Assembly: GCF_003865095.1 (NCBI RefSeq)
Contig: NZ_BHYK01000005.1
Coordinates: 186,001 to 250,000, forward strand
Origin: Clostridium tagluense
GTDB taxonomy: Bacteria > Bacillota > Clostridia > Clostridiales > Clostridiaceae
Direction of reading: 5' to 3'
DNA: 64,000 bases
A model generated the notes under the pieces. It was not told where the DNA came from and made no database searches. It was given only the letters and a program-made list of their open reading frames with translations. Positions 45,122 to 53,707 of this stretch are shown one piece after another; the stretch's first letter is position 1, and each line of letters begins with the position of its first letter. The position numbers and the translations under genes are program-made.

Positions 45122-45438
45122 ATCTAGGGTTGAAGGATAATTAACAACAAAAAACCTTTACTACGTTCCAATTTATTGAATCACCTAGGGTTAAATGGAA
45201 TAAACAGGTATTTGTAAAAATACGCATCTTATGCTTAATATCGCATGGTTTTTACATTTTTAGGAATATTTTTTTTGAATATACTACAAATTTTGTTTTA
45301 TATTAGACGATTTCCACATATTTATATAGAATAATAACCACATATAAATAATGGGTTACATTGTGGAGACTGACATTCGGAAGCTTTAATCAAGAATTGC
45401 ATGTTTACAAACTTATTTTAATAAAGGCAGGTGAAAAT
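45122..45438. other. Featureless stretch before the wrecked cyclase
   Basis: About 315 AT-rich bases. A near-direct repeat of CTAGGGTT occurs at about 45124 and 45186. No gene or RNA was recognised. Confidence 0.35.
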
Positions 45439-46223
45439 TTGAATTATATAGCCGTTATTTTTTCCACAATATTATTATCTTCTACAATTATTGCAGTTGC
45501 ATTAGCAATATACTCAGTAAAGAGTACTATTTTGCCTGGAGCGAAGTATTTCACTCTTATTGCTCCATATGGAATGGATTATAGTGCTATATTACTGTCC
45601 CTTCTTCCATTCTTTATATGCTAGGGATTTTTAGGTTTAGAATCTTGAAAACCATACCTATAGCTAGAAATACAGTTTTTCATAATTCAAAGGATGGAAT
45701 AATTATTCTTGATTACAATGAAAATATAATTGACTTTAATCAGGTAGCTATATCTATATTTGAAGGGTTAACTGATAAACATCTAAATCATAAATTTTAT
45801 CACTTATTTCCTGAGTGGTTGGAAATAGGCGATTTATCTGAGAAAAATGAATCTTTTGAATTTTCTTTGACAAAATCAGGAGCTGAACGGTATTATTCTT
45901 TAGAAAATATACGACTAAAAACAAAGACCAATAGTACTTTAGGATGGCTTTTGACTGTAAGTGATATAACAAAGCTGATTAATAATCAAAAACAACTTGA
46001 GCTACAGATGTTGTTGCTAGATATGGGTTACTGTAATTATAATAATAGTGAAATAAATGTGACTGCAAGCTTTGGTGTAACAGGCTTCGAAAATTATTCA
46101 GCCGAGTCATCTGTTCAAATACTTATAAAGGCAGTTGATCTGGCACTATATTCAGTAAAAACTAGTGGTAGAAATAAAGTTGCTTTTCAGTCAGTTGAAA
46201 GTCAATGTAACATAAATGTTTGA
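45439..46223 (+). pseudogene. Decayed diguanylate cyclase (7TM-PAS-GGDEF) remnant
   Basis: Two overlapping frames preserve pieces of one ancestral protein. Frame 1 (TTG 45439 with GCAGGTG site, to 45624) encodes the first helix of a HisKA_7TM-type sensor (MNYIAVIFSTILLSSTIIAV, then PGAKYF) and breaks off. Frame 2 (45618-46223) resumes with the end of the 7TM region (FRFRILKTIPIARNTVFHNS), a PAS domain (DGIIILDYNENIIDFN, then WLLTVSDITKLINN) and jumps to the tail of a GGDEF domain (NVTASFGVTGFENYSAES, then KAVDLALYSVKTSGRNKVAF). Most of the 7TM region and the whole GGDEF active site are missing. No cyclase activity is possible. Confidence 0.8.
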
Positions 46224-46250
46224 TAATGGTGAACTAAGGAATGAATTAAA

Positions 46251-46290
46251 AATGCCAGCAAAGTATATTATACACTTTGTTGGTATTTTG
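46251..46290 (+). terminator. Terminator after the cyclase pseudogene
   Basis: AATGCCAGCAAAGT and ACTTTGTTGGTATT pair around a short AT loop, then TTTG. It is probably the original terminator of the decayed gene. Confidence 0.65.
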
Positions 46291-46505
46291 TATTAGAAAG
46301 GTAAAGTTTGACCTTCCATCTGTATATCTACAAGGGAGATGTAATAAATGGTAATTGTATATGGAAGGTGATTTATTCTAATATCTGCTTGTATAAAAAA
46401 TTTTATCATTGTATAATTAAAATTGCTGTTTTTGCTAGTTTATAATGAAAATCTTGAAAATATTATAGAGAATAACTATAAAATATAAAGAAAAGGATGG
46501 AAAAT

Positions 46506-47174
46506 ATGACTAAAAAACTAAATCTAATTAAAAGACTAATTCTATTTTTTGTAGGAATGAGTATAATACAGATTGGAGTAGCTTTGTTTTTAAAAACTAA
46601 TATTGGTTCCGATCCATTTACTTTATTTACTCAAGGATTAGCATTTTTATTAAAGAAAACACCTGGAAATGCTAATATGATTATTTTATTTGTATTGTTT
46701 TGCATAATACTTTTAGTTGAAAGAACTCGTATAAAGATAGGAACAATTATATGCGTGATTGGAGTAGGACCCATTATTGACCTTGGAGTAAAGGCCGTTT
46801 CATTTATTCCAATTGAATCTTTAAATATTGGTATAAAAATACTTTTAGTTGTATTCGGTTGTGTTCTAATTGCAATCGGTTTTTCTATACTTTCAGCAAG
46901 TAATCTAGGTGTTGCACCAAATGATATTATTTCATTTATAATAAAAGATAAAACTAATTTAGAATATCGTTGGATTCGTATGGCATTAGATGTTAGCTTT
47001 TTAATAATAGGCTTTGCGCTAGGCGGAATATTTGGTATAGGTACAATAATATCTGCATTATTAACAGGTCCATTCATACAATTTTGCCTTCCATATGGAG
47101 AAAAGTTGGTAAATGCTATTGTTAAAAATCAAGCTGAGGATGAAACTGAAGAAAATATATCCTTAGGAGCTTAA
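46506..47174 (+). CDS. YczE/YitT-like integral membrane protein
   Basis: The protein has 222 residues from ATG 46506; AAAAGGATGG sits at a proper distance, while the ATG at 46497 overlaps that site. Five predicted helices. FFVGMSIIQIGVALFLKTNI, GSDPFTLFTQGLA, and SASNLGVAPNDIISFII (a second internal GxxPxD-like repeat) are typical of the YczE family. YczE supports surfactin production in Bacillus by an unclear mechanism; here no nonribosomal peptide genes are nearby, so function is unknown. Confidence 0.8.
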   Translation: MTKKLNLIKRLILFFVGMSIIQIGVALFLKTNIGSDPFTLFTQGLAFLLKKTPGNANMIILFVLFCIILLVERTRIKIGTIICVIGVGPIIDLGVKAVSFIPIESLNIGIKILLVVFGCVLIAIGFSILSASNLGVAPNDIISFIIKDKTNLEYRWIRMALDVSFLIIGFALGGIFGIGTIISALLTGPFIQFCLPYGEKLVNAIVKNQAEDETEENISLGA

Positions 47175-47178
47175 ATTT

Positions 47179-47231
47179 AAAAGCTAACGGTGTACCAAAA
47201 GCTGAATTTTTGGAACAACGTTAGCTTTTAG
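47179..47231. terminator. Terminator after the YczE-like gene
   Basis: AAAAGCTAACG and CGTTAGCTTTT pair across a loop of about 30 bases that itself can pair (CCAAAA...TTTTGG). It lies between convergent genes and could act on both strands. Confidence 0.7.
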
Positions 47232-47274
47232 AGTATATCAACAAAAAATATTTGCTACCTTTCAATTTATTTTG

Positions 47275-47715
47275 CTAGAAAATGTTATTGTAAATCCAAG
47301 TTGCATACCTGCGCGCTAAATAATCATTAAAAGTCAGTATGTGGCATCCACGACCTGAAAGCGCATTTAAGAATGCAGGGAACACAGCGGCTAAAGTTTT
47401 CCCTTCACCGGTCTGCATCTCTATTAATTTCCCCTTATGCATAGCTATGCCAGCAATCAGTTGCTCGTCGTAAGGAGTGAGGCATAATACTCTTTTAATC
47501 GCCTCTTTTGCAAGCGCAAAGGCTTCTATAATTATGACATCTATAGATGTATCATCTAAAATCTTACCCTTGAGCTCATGTGATTTATTTAGAAATCCGA
47601 TGTTATCCAATGAATCAAATTTAAGACAATTTATTTGATCTACTATTTTCTTATAACTGCCATATTCTGATTTTTTTACTAAATTATGAAAATCTCTTCT
47701 AATATTAATGGACAT
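47275..47715 (-). CDS. SecA N-terminal fragment (truncated accessory SecA-like ATPase)
   Basis: A 146-residue frame (ATG 47715, GGTGATC site; an in-frame ATG at 47733 is also possible). It matches only the start of Sec[55 protein letters not shown] with Walker A GEGKTLAA, and [16 protein letters not shown]. It ends with TAG where SecA continues for about 650 more residues; the DEAD box, preprotein-binding and helical-scaffold domains are absent, and none was found further along. It cannot work as a translocase. It is most simply a pseudogene stump, but the frame is clean and a peptide could be made. Confidence 0.75.
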   Translation of the reverse strand: MSINIRRDFHNLVKKSEYGSYKKIVDQINCLKFDSLDNIGFLNKSHELKGKILDDTSIDVIIIEAFALAKEAIKRVLCLTPYDEQLIAGIAMHKGKLIEMQTGEGKTLAAVFPAFLNALSGRGCHILTFNDYLARRYATWIYNNIF

Positions 47716-47828
47716 ATGGATCACCACTTTCAATATAAAATAATTTAATTTTCAATTAGTCCCCATTATGTTTTATGATAATACACTAACTTTATTGAAA
47801 TTATAGCATATTTTTACCAGCCAGAGGT

Positions 47829-47985
47829 ATGAAATTCGGCTACTGAAGTTAAAAAAACAACTCAGAAAGCAACAATTAGAATATCTCAAGGTATTTACAG
47901 TAATCTACAAATATTGAAGGATAATAATATACCAATATCGAATTACGTAAAATAAGCTATTAATGAGTTTGGGAAAGCTGGGTAG
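47829..47985 (+). pseudogene. Ribbon-helix-helix (CopG/Arc-like) gene remnant
   Basis: An ATG at 47829 followed, after a single-base frame slip near 47838, by codons for ATEVKKTTQKATIRISQGIY then SNLQILKDNNIPISNYVK, an in-frame TAA (47953-47955), then AINEFGKAG and a TAG at 47983-47985. KATIRIS..IYSNLQ.L...NIPISNYV..AINEF matches the RHH DNA-binding pattern of small repressors and antitoxins. Frameshift plus nonsense codon indicate decay. No toxin gene was recognised beside it. Confidence 0.5.
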
Positions 47986-48022
47986 TCACTTTAACATATA
48001 TCGAATATGGAGATGATAAGCA

Positions 48023-49213
48023 ATGGTTAATGAAGTTAGAAAACTTAAAAATGACATTAAAAATAATAAAATATTATCATATGTTAATTTAGAAAAAAGG
48101 TTGTATGAAATTAGCAATAGTTTATGGAAAGGTATTTTAAATATCAATGAAGATAATTTAAATAATATAAGTCTTCTGCATAACTTTCTTATAAAAGAAG
48201 TTTGTAGTATACATAAGCAAGAAGAGGATTTACATAATGCAGAAATTTATAAAAATAGTTTAAGCTTTAAGTGCATAAAAAATCAATTAATAGATGGCAA
48301 ACGAGCTTTTAATATTTATTCTTTTAATGATGAAACATATGAATACTATTTTATTGGTGATATTCATTCAGATGTAACAAGCCTTAGAGCCATACTTAAT
48401 TCCTGTAATTTTTTTAATACAATGACTAAATTTAAAAATATCCGTTTAATATTTTTAGGTGATTATGTGGATAGAGGTAAATCACATCTTGAAACTATAG
48501 AACTTGTATTGCTCTTGAAATATTTATTTCCGAATAATTGCTACCTTCTAAAAGGGAATCATGATGGCGGTTATATTGATAATAAAGTGGTCTTATGTGT
48601 TAAGAAGCAGGAAAGTCTGGGTGAAGCAGGTTATTTTTTATATCATGTTTTTAATTTAACAAAATATAATCAAAGCTTTAGTATTGAAACTGTACATAAT
48701 TATGTGAAATTCTTTAATAGTTTATGCAATATAGCTCTATTGGGTTTTAAAGATATTAATATACTTGCTGTTCACGGAGGAATTCCAAGGCCTAAAACCA
48801 CTAATAATGAATCCAATTATTTTTCCTATATTAAATCACTTTCTCAGCTGGCTGATGAAACAATTCTTGATGAACTAAATAAAACTATATTTCATAATAT
48901 GTTATGGAGTGACCCAAAAGATATAATTAATGAAAAATCTTTGCTAAAAGCAAGATTTAACTTTAACCAAGAACATTTTAATCAATTTATAAATATTCTT
49001 GGCGTGGATTTATTAGTCCGTGGACACGAAGCTGTAGAAAATGGAGTCACTCAATTTTTTAATGGAAGATTATACACTATATTTTCTAGTGGTAAAATTT
49101 TAAATAAAAACAATGAAAATACTAATATGCATACTGCTTATTGCGATGTATCACCTAAAATATTGAAATTACACAATAAAAGAGATTTACTAAGTGTACC
49201 TGTGAATGTATAA
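48023..49213 (+). CDS. PPP-family serine/threonine phosphatase-like metallophosphoesterase
   Basis: A 396-residue protein. An N-terminal region of about 110 residues without recognised domain precedes a calcineurin-like core: YYFIGDIHSDVTSLRAIL (GDxHG with Ser for Gly), RLIFLGDYVDRGKSHLET, CYLLKGNHDGG, ILAVHGGIPRP, MLWSDP and DLLVRGHEA. These are the PPP protein-phosphatase motifs with metal ligands intact. Bacterial PPP enzymes dephosphorylate Ser/Thr, or sometimes Tyr or nucleotides. No kinase gene is adjacent. GGAGATGA precedes the ATG. It is flanked by gene debris on the left, suggesting an acquired segment. Confidence 0.82.
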   Translation: MVNEVRKLKNDIKNNKILSYVNLEKRLYEISNSLWKGILNINEDNLNNISLLHNFLIKEVCSIHKQEEDLHNAEIYKNSLSFKCIKNQLIDGKRAFNIYSFNDETYEYYFIGDIHSDVTSLRAILNSCNFFNTMTKFKNIRLIFLGDYVDRGKSHLETIELVLLLKYLFPNNCYLLKGNHDGGYIDNKVVLCVKKQESLGEAGYFLYHVFNLTKYNQSFSIETVHNYVKFFNSLCNIALLGFKDINILAVHGGIPRPKTTNNESNYFSYIKSLSQLADETILDELNKTIFHNMLWSDPKDIINEKSLLKARFNFNQEHFNQFINILGVDLLVRGHEAVENGVTQFFNGRLYTIFSSGKILNKNNENTNMHTAYCDVSPKILKLHNKRDLLSVPVNV

Positions 49214-49358
49214 CGCTTGTTGGGATTATAGTTTGTGGTTGCTCAATGATTGTCCTCCATATGTCCTAAGTACCAATATTCGTAAAAGGTGTATTAAGGG
49301 ATCAATTTCGACTTACATTAAATAATAGGCTCCTCCTATAATTTAGATATTTGCAAAT

Positions 49359-49389
49359 AACACCGGATTGATAACGGTGTTATTTTTTT
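49359..49389 (+). terminator. Terminator after the phosphatase gene
   Basis: AACACCG / CGGTGTT stem with a 9-base loop, then ATTTTTTTG. It lies between convergent genes. Confidence 0.75.
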
Positions 49390-49416
49390 GTAGTATTAAA
49401 GAATAGATATATTGAA

Positions 49417-50172
49417 TTATACTTTAGGTGTAAATCCACAATAGCCTATCTCATCGCATCTTCTTTTCATATCATTCCATACTTCTTTTCCTTGTATAGA
49501 TTCTATTGCTGTAGGGTATAGAATATAGTTTTCTTTAAATATGTGATCTCTCATATTAAATATAATATATTTTGCTGTCTCATCCACTTTTGATTTGAAT
49601 TCATTGAAGTTTAATTGGAAGGCCCCTTCTGTTGTCATTTTCAAAAATTCTTTTTTTGCTTTTAAATCCCCATGTTCCATTCTCATAATTCTAGTTGGAC
49701 CAGTAATCTCTCTGTTTTCCATCTCAGTAAAGAGCACTTTTTCTTCTCTTTGGTGGTGATTTTCTGCATCTAATATATTAAATATAACAGTCTTTAATTT
49801 CTCTATTTCTTCTAAACTGTTATCATAGCTTTCAATCTTTTGAATTTCAGTATTAATTTCTTCAAGTTGTGTCAAAAATTCGAGAATTTTATCATGCTCA
49901 GCAATAAGGGTATAAACAACATGACCTGGTTCAATTTTCGTTTTGATTTTATCAAGTTCGTCTTTTAAAACTTCCATATGTATATCACAAAGATGTCTTA
50001 AATCTTGAGGCTTCATTCCTTTTTCTATTAAATTTTGTTCTGCAATTGAAAGTTCAATAGGACTTATATTTGAAACAATGTCTAAAGCTTCTTTTCTTAG
50101 AGATTCAGTTATACCCTCTTCATTTAATTTTTGCAAAACTTGAGTTAGTTTTTCTATCTTTTTATTATCCAT
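49417..50172 (-). CDS. DUF438/hemerythrin-domain protein
   Basis: A 251-residue protein. Residues 1-90 are DUF438-like (KLNEEGITESLRKEALDIVS and ISPIELSIAEQNLIEKGMKP, then LRHLCDIHMEVL). The rest is an HHE four-helix bundle with putative diiron ligands in LIAEHDKILEFL, AENHHQREEKVLFTEME, RMEHGDLKAKKEFL and MRDHIFKENYILYPTA. Such proteins bind oxygen or NO, or serve iron-sulfur repair (ScdA/YtfE-like). It is divergent from the hybrid cluster protein gene, with an FNR-like palindrome between. GAGGAG-type site precedes ATG 50172. Confidence 0.88.
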   Translation of the reverse strand: MDNKKIEKLTQVLQKLNEEGITESLRKEALDIVSNISPIELSIAEQNLIEKGMKPQDLRHLCDIHMEVLKDELDKIKTKIEPGHVVYTLIAEHDKILEFLTQLEEINTEIQKIESYDNSLEEIEKLKTVIFNILDAENHHQREEKVLFTEMENREITGPTRIMRMEHGDLKAKKEFLKMTTEGAFQLNFNEFKSKVDETAKYIIFNMRDHIFKENYILYPTAIESIQGKEVWNDMKRRCDEIGYCGFTPKV

Positions 50173-50253
50173 TTTAAAATCTCCTCTATAACTCTATTTT
50201 TTAGATTTCTTATTCCCATGTCATAATTCTACTTAAATTTGATTAATAAAAAT

Positions 50254-50267
50254 ATGATTTAAATCAA
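50254..50267. promoter_or_regulatory. FNR/CRP-type palindrome between hemerythrin and hcp genes
   Basis: ATGAT-TTAA-ATCAA differs by one base from the FNR consensus TTGAT-N4-ATCAA. It lies 86 bases before the hcp start and 81 before the divergent gene. Control by a CRP/FNR-family regulator responding to nitrosative or redox stress is inferred. Confidence 0.45.
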
Positions 50268-50352
50268 AATATAAAAAAATTGTGCCGTATACTTACGCCA
50301 AGAAAGTAAAGACTAATATATAGATTATTTTAAAAAATTAGGAGGATTACAT

Positions 50353-51999
50353 ATGCAAGGAAAAATGTTTTGTTTTCAATGTGAACAAACTTTCGGTGGG
50401 AAAGGTTGTACTAAAGTAGGAGTCTGTGGAAAGACGCCAGAAATTGCAGCAATGCAGGATTTGCTCATTTATCAGCTAAAAGGAATAAGCTGTTATGCTA
50501 CTAAACTTTTAGCTAAAGGTGAAAAAATTGATAAGTCATGGGTTTCATTTATTGAAAATTCGCTCTTTATGACATTAACTAATGTAAATTTTGATCCTGA
50601 ATCTCATATGGATATGCTTAAAAGATCTCAAGTAATAAAAGAAGATGCCAGGAAAAAAGTAGCAGGGGAAGAAGTAACTGCTCAGGAAGCTTTATATAAT
50701 TTAAGTGATACTAAAGAACAGATACTTGAAGATGCTAAAAAAGCAGGCGTTATGTTTGATGAAGATTTAGATGCAGATATTCGATCAGTTCGAGAAACTA
50801 TAAAATATGGATTAAAAGGAATTGCAGCTTATGCACACCAAGCTAGATTTATTAAATATAATAGCGATGAAGTCGATGATTTTTATTTTATAGCTTTAGC
50901 TGTAATGACTGATGATAGTTTAAATCTTAAAGATCTTATCAAGTATTTAGTTAAAACTGGAGATATGAGTGTTAAGGTCATGGAGGTATTAGATAAAGCC
51001 AATAATGAGAAATATGATTCTCCAACACCTACAAAGGTTAATGTGAACATTAAAAAAGGGCCATTCATCGTAGTTTCTGGTCATGATTTAAGGGATCTTG
51101 AAATGTTACTTGAGCAAACAGAAGGAAAGGGAATAAATATTTATACTCATGGTGAAATGTTGCCTTGCCATGGATATCCCAAGTTAAATAAATACCCTCA
51201 TTTAGTAGGTAATTTTGGTGGGGCATGGCAAGATCAACAAAAACAATTTGATGGCATACCGGGTTGTATTTTAATGACAACAAACTGCTTAATGAAACCG
51301 AGAGATTCTTATAAAGATAGAATTTTCTCTACAAGTGTAGTTGGGTGGGATGGCATAAAACATATATCTAATGATGAGAATGGTCATAAGGACTTCTCTG
51401 AAATAATTAATAAAGCTCTAGAACTCGGTGGCTTTGAAAAAGATGAAGAAGTTAAAGAGATTTTAGTAGGATTTGGTCATAAAGCAACTTTAAGTCATGC
51501 TGAAACAATAGTTAATGCAGTTAAAGAAGGGAAGATTAGACACTTCTTCTTAATTGGAGGATGTGACGGCGCAAGACCAGGAAGAAATTATTACACTGAA
51601 TTTGCACAGCTGGTGCCTAAAGATTGTATTATTCTTACTTTGGCTTGTGGAAAATATCGTTTTAATAAGTTGGAGTTTGGTACCGTAGCAGGACTTCCAA
51701 GATTACTCGATATAGGTCAATGTAACGATGCATATTCTGCTGTTAGAATAGCTCTAGCCCTAGCTGATGCATTTAAATGCGGAATTAATGACTTACCACT
51801 AGCAATGATTATAAGTTGGTATGAGCAAAAAGCGGTTGCTGATTTATTGGCATTATTGTCACTTGGAGTAAAAGGAATTTATCTAGGACCAACGCTTCCA
51901 GCTTTCTTAAGTCCTAATGTATTACAATTTTTAGTTGATACTTTTGACATTAAACCAATAAGCACACCGGAAGATGATTTAAAACAAATATTAGGATAA
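50353..51999 (+). CDS. hcp: Hybrid cluster protein (hydroxylamine reductase / NO-handling)
   Basis: A 548-residue protein of full Hcp length. N-terminal cysteines C7, C10, C19 and C25 (FCFQCEQ, KGCTKVGVCGK) bind the first Fe-S cluster with spacing C-x2-C-x8-C-x5-C. Hybrid-cluster ligands lie in THGEMLPCHGYPKL, NCLMKPRD, HFFLIGGCDGARPGRNYY and TLACGKYRFNKLEFG. Hcp reduces hydroxylamine or NO and is induced by nitrosative stress. TAGGAGG precedes the ATG. No dedicated hcr reductase adjoins it; the flavoenzyme downstream is a separate unit. Confidence 0.96.
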   Translation: MQGKMFCFQCEQTFGGKGCTKVGVCGKTPEIAAMQDLLIYQLKGISCYATKLLAKGEKIDKSWVSFIENSLFMTLTNVNFDPESHMDMLKRSQVIKEDARKKVAGEEVTAQEALYNLSDTKEQILEDAKKAGVMFDEDLDADIRSVRETIKYGLKGIAAYAHQARFIKYNSDEVDDFYFIALAVMTDDSLNLKDLIKYLVKTGDMSVKVMEVLDKANNEKYDSPTPTKVNVNIKKGPFIVVSGHDLRDLEMLLEQTEGKGINIYTHGEMLPCHGYPKLNKYPHLVGNFGGAWQDQQKQFDGIPGCILMTTNCLMKPRDSYKDRIFSTSVVGWDGIKHISNDENGHKDFSEIINKALELGGFEKDEEVKEILVGFGHKATLSHAETIVNAVKEGKIRHFFLIGGCDGARPGRNYYTEFAQLVPKDCIILTLACGKYRFNKLEFGTVAGLPRLLDIGQCNDAYSAVRIALALADAFKCGINDLPLAMIISWYEQKAVADLLALLSLGVKGIYLGPTLPAFLSPNVLQFLVDTFDIKPISTPEDDLKQILG

Positions 52000-52037
52000 A
52001 AAACATCAATTTTATAATTATAGTTTAAGATAGGGTT

Positions 52038-52070
52038 GCGGCTAAATGCAATTTGAATACATTTAGCAGC
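52038..52070 (+). terminator. Hairpin after hcp
   Basis: GCTAAATG / CATTTAGC arms (wider pairing with GCGGC/GCAGC) around an 11-base loop, then TTATTTTACGTTTT. A moderate terminator. Confidence 0.5.
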
Positions 52071-52210
52071 AGCTTATTTTACGTTTTCAACTTTTTTTGA
52101 CTTTGATAATATTCTAATGACAAATAAATATGTATAATGAAAATAATATGGTGTTAGTGATAAAAAAGGGAATAATAAAAACAAATATTAGAATGAAATG
52201 GGTGATGTAA

Positions 52211-53419
52211 ATGACTAAAAGAATTGTAATCCTAGGGACTGGAATTACATCAGTAACGGCAATTAAGGCAATTAGAGAAATAGATTTAGACTCAGAGATA
52301 TATTTGATGGGACAGGAAAAAATTTATCCATATAACCGAGTAAAATTGTCTAAGGGGCTATTTAATAATCTCGAGGAAAATAGCATACTTCTCCAAAAAA
52401 AAGAATGGTATGAACAAAATAAAGTAAAAATATTTATTAATACAAAGGTAGTAAATATAAATACAGATAGCTTTGAATTAATCTTATGTGATGGTAGTAA
52501 AGTGAAGTATGATAAATTACTAATAGCAACTGGATCCAGTAATAGTATACCCCCCATTGATGGAATAGGTAAGGATGGTGTCTACACATTAAGAAGCCTT
52601 AAGGATGCTCTAAATATTAAAAACAGCCTCAATGAGAGTGCACAAGTCATAATTATTGGGGGAGGAATACAGGGATTAGAAATGGCTTGGATAGTACATC
52701 AACATGGCAAAAAGGCTACAATTATTGAATTGCAATCAAGGCTTATGCCTTATCAATTAGATAATAAAGCATCAGAAATATTAAAGGATATAATACAGGG
52801 TTATGGGATAGAAATATTAACGAATACTGGTGTAGTTAAAATAACAGGAGATACTAAAGTAGCAAGCATTCTTATAGACAAAGAAGTGAAATTAAAGTGT
52901 GATATGGTTATTTACTCCACGGGAATCAAGGCTAATAAGGAACTAATTTCGAATACTAAAGTTGAAACCGCAAGAGGAATAGTAGTAAACAATAAAATGG
53001 AAACCAATATAAAAAACATTTATGCAGCAGGTGATATTGCACAGTTCGATAATAAAGTTATTGGACTATGGAATATTGCTATAGCACAAGGGAAGGTTGC
53101 AGGGTACAATATTGCCGGTAAGGAGACTGTGTATGAAAAGATAACTCCAGTAACAACATTAAATGCTTTTGGAACTTCATTATTTTCCATGGGGTGCGTT
53201 GATGAATCAGAGTCTACAAAGGTACTAATAGATGAAGATGATAATTTAAAAATTTATAGAAAAATATTTATAAAAAATAATAAGGTAATAGGTGCAATTT
53301 TTATAGGAGATATGAAGCGATCGCCACTTCTTAAATTGGCTATAGAAAAAGGAATAAGGATAGGTGATGTTAATCTATCTGTTGATGAGTTATTGGATAA
53401 ATTAAAAAACAATAAATAA
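52211..53419 (+). CDS. NAD(P)H:rubredoxin oxidoreductase-like FAD protein
   Basis: A 402-residue two-dinucleotide-fold flavoprotein. FAD-binding IVILGTGITSVTAIKAIREI at the N-terminus, LLIATGS, NAD-binding VIIIGGGIQGLEMAWIVHQH, and FAD-closing NIYAAGDIAQF. A C-terminal domain (about 320-400) resembles that of NROR and NirB-type reductases (MKRSPLLKLAIEKG). It probably feeds electrons to rubredoxin or a related acceptor in oxygen/NO detoxification. Remnants of a flavodiiron protein and probably rubredoxin lie just downstream, which supports this history. The start has GGGTGATG upstream. Confidence 0.8.
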   Translation: MTKRIVILGTGITSVTAIKAIREIDLDSEIYLMGQEKIYPYNRVKLSKGLFNNLEENSILLQKKEWYEQNKVKIFINTKVVNINTDSFELILCDGSKVKYDKLLIATGSSNSIPPIDGIGKDGVYTLRSLKDALNIKNSLNESAQVIIIGGGIQGLEMAWIVHQHGKKATIIELQSRLMPYQLDNKASEILKDIIQGYGIEILTNTGVVKITGDTKVASILIDKEVKLKCDMVIYSTGIKANKELISNTKVETARGIVVNNKMETNIKNIYAAGDIAQFDNKVIGLWNIAIAQGKVAGYNIAGKETVYEKITPVTTLNAFGTSLFSMGCVDESESTKVLIDEDDNLKIYRKIFIKNNKVIGAIFIGDMKRSPLLKLAIEKGIRIGDVNLSVDELLDKLKNNK

Positions 53420-53435
53420 TGAGGGAGGTATAAAT

Positions 53436-53654
53436 ATGACAGAAATTAAATTTTGTGAGAATAATTTTACTTTTGGAACAGATGAAACTATGAAAAAATT
53501 AAAGGAGAACTATCCAAGTGTGGATATATTAGCTGAGGACTGCCTAGGTTATTGTGGAGATTGCGCAGTAGGACCTTATGCTTTAGTAGATGATGAACTG
53601 ATACAGGCAGGTACTGCAGATGAATTATATGAGAAGATAAAAAGCATGATGTAA
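53436..53654 (+). CDS. DUF1450 (YuzB-like) small cysteine protein
   Basis: A 72-residue protein with C7 and a C-terminal-half cluster C36, C40, C43 (DCLGYCGDCAVGPYALV). This four-cysteine layout is the DUF1450/YuzB family and recalls thioredoxin-like 2Fe-2S ferredoxin sites, though no function is established. GGGAGGT precedes the ATG and only 16 bases separate it from the flavoenzyme, so the two are probably co-transcribed. Confidence 0.85.
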   Translation: MTEIKFCENNFTFGTDETMKKLKENYPSVDILAEDCLGYCGDCAVGPYALVDDELIQAGTADELYEKIKSMM

Positions 53655-53707
53655 GTAACAAATAAAACTACATTTCAATGTTTATTTTAGGAACAATAGC
53701 TTATTAA

